This document shows positions 9,001 through 11,411 of a DNA stretch of 11,411 nucleotides, one piece after another. The notes under the pieces were generated by a model. It was not told the DNA's origin. It worked only from the letters and a program-made list of their open reading frames with translations, and ran no database searches. Origin of the DNA: Nitrospirota bacterium. Lineage in GTDB: Bacteria > Nitrospirota > Thermodesulfovibrionia > Thermodesulfovibrionales > UBA1546. Made by a program: the position numbers and the translations under genes. Location of the stretch: assembly GCA_004298625.1 (NCBI GenBank), contig SCSY01000107.1, forward strand, positions 1-11,411. The letters are read 5' to 3'. Position 1 is the stretch's first letter. Every line of letters begins with the position of its first letter.

Positions 9001-10269
9001 TTACTTCTCTTTCTCATTCAATCCGTAAAGCCTCTTAAGTGTAGCTATGAGGATGTCTTTGTCTTCGGAATCCTCTTTTAGCGCAATTGTCGGCGGGTGG
9101 ATGAGTTTATTGATGATTGCATTTGCCATATATTCGATGTCCTTCCTCTCTTTTTCCCCTAATGGCGGGAGTTTGTTGAGAAGCCTTTCGAGTTCTTCTT
9201 TCTTAATCAAATCAGCTTTTTCCCTGAGTGCAACAATCGTCGGCACTGCATCTAGGGAAGACTGCCATCTCTGAAATGTCTCGACCTCTTCGGCGATTAT
9301 GCCTTCTGCCTTCTCAGCCTCTTTCTGCCGCCCCTGCCTATTAACGTCCACAACCCCCTGAAGGTCGTCCACGTCATAGAGATATACGTTATCTATGTTG
9401 TTTATCTCAGGATCTATATTCCTCGGGACCGATATATCGATGATGAAGACAGGCTTATGCCTTCTTTCTTTCATCACGTGGTGCATCTGTTCTTTTATGA
9501 GCACATATTTGGATGCGCCTGTCGAACAGATGACTATATCCGTACGCACCATCTCATGCACGAAGTCCTCGAACCTCACAGCCTTTCCATTGAACTCCTT
9601 TGCGAGGTTACATCCTGTCTCAAACGTCCTGTTTGCAACAAGAACCTCCGTTACGCCGTTGTTGACGAGATGTTTTGCCGCGAGTTCTGCCATTTCGCCG
9701 GCACCCAGAAGCATAACAGTTTTTGTGGGAAGGTCGTCGAATATTTTTTTTGCAAGTTCAACAGCCGCAAAGCTTATCGAAACCGCATTTTCTGCTATCT
9801 TTGTATCTGTCCTTATTCTTTTTGCGACAGATATCGCCTTTTTCATAAGCTTATTGAGGAGAACTCCCGTGGCCTTTTTTTGCAGAGAAAATTCAAAGGC
9901 ATCTTTGAGCTGGCCGAGTATCTGAGGTTCGCCTACAACCATGGAATCAAGACTTGCGGCAACCCTGAATATATGTTTAACGGCATCCGCATTCTCATGT
10001 GTGTAAAGAGCTGTTTCAAGGGAATTTCTTTCTATCCCGTGGAATTCAGAAAGGAAATCCTTTATTGATTCATAGGCCTTTGCAGGGTCTTTTACATTCG
10101 TATACATCTCAACCCTGTTGCAGGTCGAGAGAATGACGGCCTCTTTTACCTCAGGAAGGGTCTTGATCCTCGTCAAACCTTCTTCGAGTTTCGGGCCGTT
10201 AAAGGCGAGTTTTTCTCTGACGTCTACGTCAGCGGTTTTATGATTAAGTCCTACAACAAAAATATTCAT
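9001..10269 (-). CDS. hemA: Glutamyl-tRNA reductase (first step of C5 tetrapyrrole synthesis)
   Basis: This 422-aa cytoplasmic enzyme reduces the glutamyl group of Glu-tRNA with NADPH to glutamate-1-semialdehyde, the committed step towards haem, sirohaem and related tetrapyrroles. The catalytic domain begins MNIFVVGLNHKTADVDVRE and carries the active-site Cys50 in LSTCNRVEMY (48-56), His99, and the family signature SMVVGEPQILGQ (109-120). An NADPH-binding Rossmann segment has GAGEMAELAAKHL (189-201) followed by VANRTFETG. The C-terminal helical dimerisation domain spans about 310-420 and includes the expected IINKLIHPPT stretch. Length is normal and no key residue is missing. The ATG at 10269-10267 overlaps the TGA of the upstream CcsA/HemX-like gene (ATGA), and there is no good SD directly upstream, so translational coupling is likely. 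It is the last gene of its operon within the window; no hemC follows, because the next gene (pbpC) is convergent. Confidence 0.97.
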   Translation of the reverse strand: MNIFVVGLNHKTADVDVREKLAFNGPKLEEGLTRIKTLPEVKEAVILSTCNRVEMYTNVKDPAKAYESIKDFLSEFHGIERNSLETALYTHENADAVKHIFRVAASLDSMVVGEPQILGQLKDAFEFSLQKKATGVLLNKLMKKAISVAKRIRTDTKIAENAVSISFAAVELAKKIFDDLPTKTVMLLGAGEMAELAAKHLVNNGVTEVLVANRTFETGCNLAKEFNGKAVRFEDFVHEMVRTDIVICSTGASKYVLIKEQMHHVMKERRHKPVFIIDISVPRNIDPEINNIDNVYLYDVDDLQGVVDVNRQGRQKEAEKAEGIIAEEVETFQRWQSSLDAVPTIVALREKADLIKKEELERLLNKLPPLGEKERKDIEYMANAIINKLIHPPTIALKEDSEDKDILIATLKRLYGLNEKEK

Positions 10270-11081
10270 AGGAAGACATGAAGACCTTTTCCAAGTAATT
10301 TAATGCCGAAAAATGCGATAAGAATTGTGAGGAACCCGATTATAGACAATATTGCAGCCCTCTTGCCTCTCCATCCCGAAATAAGGCGCGCATGAAGCAC
10401 GATAGCGTAAATGAGCCATGTAATAAGGGCCCAGACCTCTCGCGGGTCTCCCCTCAGGTAGCCTCCCCATGCCTTGTCCGCCCACAGGGCTCCTGTTATT
10501 ATTGCGAGCGTGAGAAAGGGGAACCCGATTGTTATCAGCCTGTAATTTATTTCATCGAGGCTCTGAAGGCTCGGCAGCCGCTGGAACAATCCGCTAGGAT
10601 GTTTTGATTTCAGGTATCGCTCCTGGACAAGATACATAATGCCTATGCCGAAGGCCATTGCAAATGCAGCGTTCCCGATAAATGCAAAGACCGTATGTAT
10701 TCCGAACCAGTAACTCTGAAGCACAGGGCTTAACGGCTTGATCTCACGGGAGAGCATGGCGGAAGAAAGCATTAAGACGAATACAAGGGGCATTATAAAT
10801 GAACCGAGAAGGCCGATCTTGTACCGCAATTCAAGTATAAGAAATAAGAGCACGGTGCACCAGGAAAAAAAAGACGTCGCCTCATGAGGGTTTGATATAG
10901 GGATGTAGCCTGCGGCAATATAGCGGTAGATAATGCTCGCGGTATGCAGTGCAAAGCCTATGACCACCAGCAGGAGCATGACCCTCGCAGTCGTTTTTGT
11001 GCCCTTGAAAAGTTCGATAATGCCTATGATCGTAGCTGCAAAATAAAAAGTCAGGGCGAGTTCGAATAAGATGGTGCCCAT
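10266..11081 (-). CDS. ccsA: CcsA/HemX-family cytochrome c assembly-type membrane protein with degenerate WWD motif
   Basis: This 271-aa inner-membrane protein of the cytochrome C assembly family (CcsA/ResC/HemX) has about eight hydrophobic segments. Family members bind haem for cytochrome c maturation, or, in the case of Bacillus HemX, influence the amount of HemA. Histidines at family-conserved positions are His46 (GFALHTASIIYRY), His129 (WFGIHTVFAF) and His230 (IVLHARLISGWRGKRAA). The tryptophan-rich motif, usually close to WGxYWxWDPKExW, reads WGGYLRGDPREVW (205-217), so two core tryptophans are replaced. I chose the ATG at 11081: it overlaps the upstream TGA as TGATG, whereas the TTG three codons earlier (11090) has no better SD and would overlap the upstream gene further. 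The stop overlaps the hemA start (ATGA). The family is clear. Whether it delivers haem to cytochromes or acts as a HemX-like partner of HemA is open; the symbol follows the family, not a proven role. Confidence 0.85.
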   Translation of the reverse strand: MGTILFELALTFYFAATIIGIIELFKGTKTTARVMLLLVVIGFALHTASIIYRYIAAGYIPISNPHEATSFFSWCTVLLFLILELRYKIGLLGSFIMPLVFVLMLSSAMLSREIKPLSPVLQSYWFGIHTVFAFIGNAAFAMAFGIGIMYLVQERYLKSKHPSGLFQRLPSLQSLDEINYRLITIGFPFLTLAIITGALWADKAWGGYLRGDPREVWALITWLIYAIVLHARLISGWRGKRAAILSIIGFLTILIAFFGIKLLGKGLHVFL

Positions 11082-11251
11082 CAGAAACAACCGAGCTGGC
11101 AGTTGGTGATTTTTATTTTAAGCCTGTCGGCAGCCTTACCGACTGTCTTATATGAAACACCGAAGTTTTCAGCGATCATCCTTGCAATGGTGCATGGAAG
11201 CCTGCCTTCAATGGCCTTTTTTTTCACTTCCTCGTCTATCTTGTCTTTCAT
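11081..11251 (-). CDS. Small cysteine-containing helix-turn-helix-like protein
   Basis: This 56-aa protein is not assigned to a named family by me. A charged N-terminal helix (MKDKIDEEVKKKAIEG) precedes a likely HTH: TIARMIAENFG (21-31), a turn, then SYKTVGKAADRLKI (33-46). Cys20 lies in GRLPC just before the HTH, and the C-terminus ends CQLGCF with Cys51 and Cys55, so it could sense metal, haem or redox state; that is inference. I dimly recall similar short proteins ending in CQLG-F but cannot name a function. I chose the ATG at 11251-11249 because it overlaps the upstream TGA as ATGA. The alternative GTG at 11281 adds ten residues, has no SD, and is directly preceded by an in-frame TGA. The stop at 11083-11081 overlaps the start of the CcsA/HemX-like gene. 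A regulator or haem-responsive partner of the operon is possible, but DNA binding is not shown. Confidence 0.7.
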   Translation of the reverse strand: MKDKIDEEVKKKAIEGRLPCTIARMIAENFGVSYKTVGKAADRLKIKITNCQLGCF

Positions 11252-11409
11252 CTCAATAATCCATGCATGTAATTTATGCACTCATCAAACCCGGAGGCCG
11301 ATGAAACAGCCACCTTGAATTTTTTCGGGCGGACAGGTAATTTTACAGAGGGTTTCTCCTCAAATAAAATTATATCTGCCATATCGAGAACTTTCATAGC
11401 GCTCTTTTT
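11248..11409 (-). CDS. C-terminal end of an unrecognised ORF (runs to the window edge)
   Basis: An open frame enters from the right edge and ends at TGA 11250-11248, giving 53 visible residues that end with FDECINYMHGLLR. An internal ATG at 11397 could alternatively start a 49-aa protein, but the frame is open upstream and no clear SD precedes it. I do not recognise the family. The visible part has an apolar stretch (LDMADIILF), a basic Pro-rich segment (KLPVRPKKFK) and one cysteine. Support for its being real comes from the neatly overlapping ATGA junction with the small HTH-like gene, which matches the style of the two junctions downstream. It would be the upstream member of the hemA operon. 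Confidence is limited by the short visible length. Confidence 0.5.
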   Translation of the reverse strand, partial: KKSAMKVLDMADIILFEEKPSVKLPVRPKKFKVAVSSASGFDECINYMHGLLR

Positions 11410-11411
11410 CA

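Noticed and set aside
9395..10068. Two open frames (176 and 203 codons) on the plus strand
   Set aside because: Both lie entirely antisense to hemA, whose protein is full length with all motifs. Their translations are Ser/Cys/Phe-rich with no recognisable domain, as expected for shadow frames.
11252..11281. GTG at 11281 as the start of the small HTH-like protein
   Set aside because: It has no SD and is directly preceded by an in-frame TGA. The ATG at 11251 forms an ATGA overlap with the upstream frame, matching the other junctions of the operon.

Overview
The window appears to be ordinary, compact bacterial chromosome. All genes are tightly packed, no stretch longer than about 70 bases lacks a gene, and I see no mobile element, tRNA, rRNA or CRISPR. 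The organism is a diderm (Gram-negative-type) bacterium, because a secreted alpha-2-macroglobulin and a class A penicillin-binding protein 1C imply a periplasm. It makes haem from glutamyl-tRNA (the C5 pathway). GC content looks moderate by eye, arginine is often AGG and isoleucine often ATA. A CcsA/HemX-type membrane protein directly upstream of hemA is the kind of order I associate with Nitrospirota or the former Deltaproteobacteria. That placement is an impression, not a demonstrated assignment.

Left part, plus strand (1-8932): the C-terminal part of a dGTPase-like HD-domain dNTP triphosphohydrolase is cut by the left edge. After 66 bases comes a very large (1955 aa) bacterial alpha-2-macroglobulin with a thioester motif (CMEQ). 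A bifunctional penicillin-binding protein 1C (pbpC) follows after 7 bases and starts at TTG. The A2M-PBP1C pair is a known bacterial module: A2M is thought to trap proteases that enter a breached periplasm, while PBP1C is thought to help mend peptidoglycan.

Right part, minus strand (11409 down to 9001): a compact operon reads, in transcription order, the C-terminal end of an unrecognised ORF at the right edge, a 56-aa cysteine-containing helix-turn-helix-like protein, an 8-TM CcsA/HemX-family protein, and hemA (glutamyl-tRNA reductase). All three junctions are stop/start overlaps (ATGA, TGATG, ATGA), which suggests translational coupling. The two halves converge at 8933-9000, where I see no convincing intrinsic terminator.

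I do not see a clearly new system. The points most worth a second look are the haem-operon side (the tiny Cys-HTH protein and a CcsA-like protein whose tryptophan-rich motif is degenerate) and some structural details of the large alpha-2-macroglobulin.
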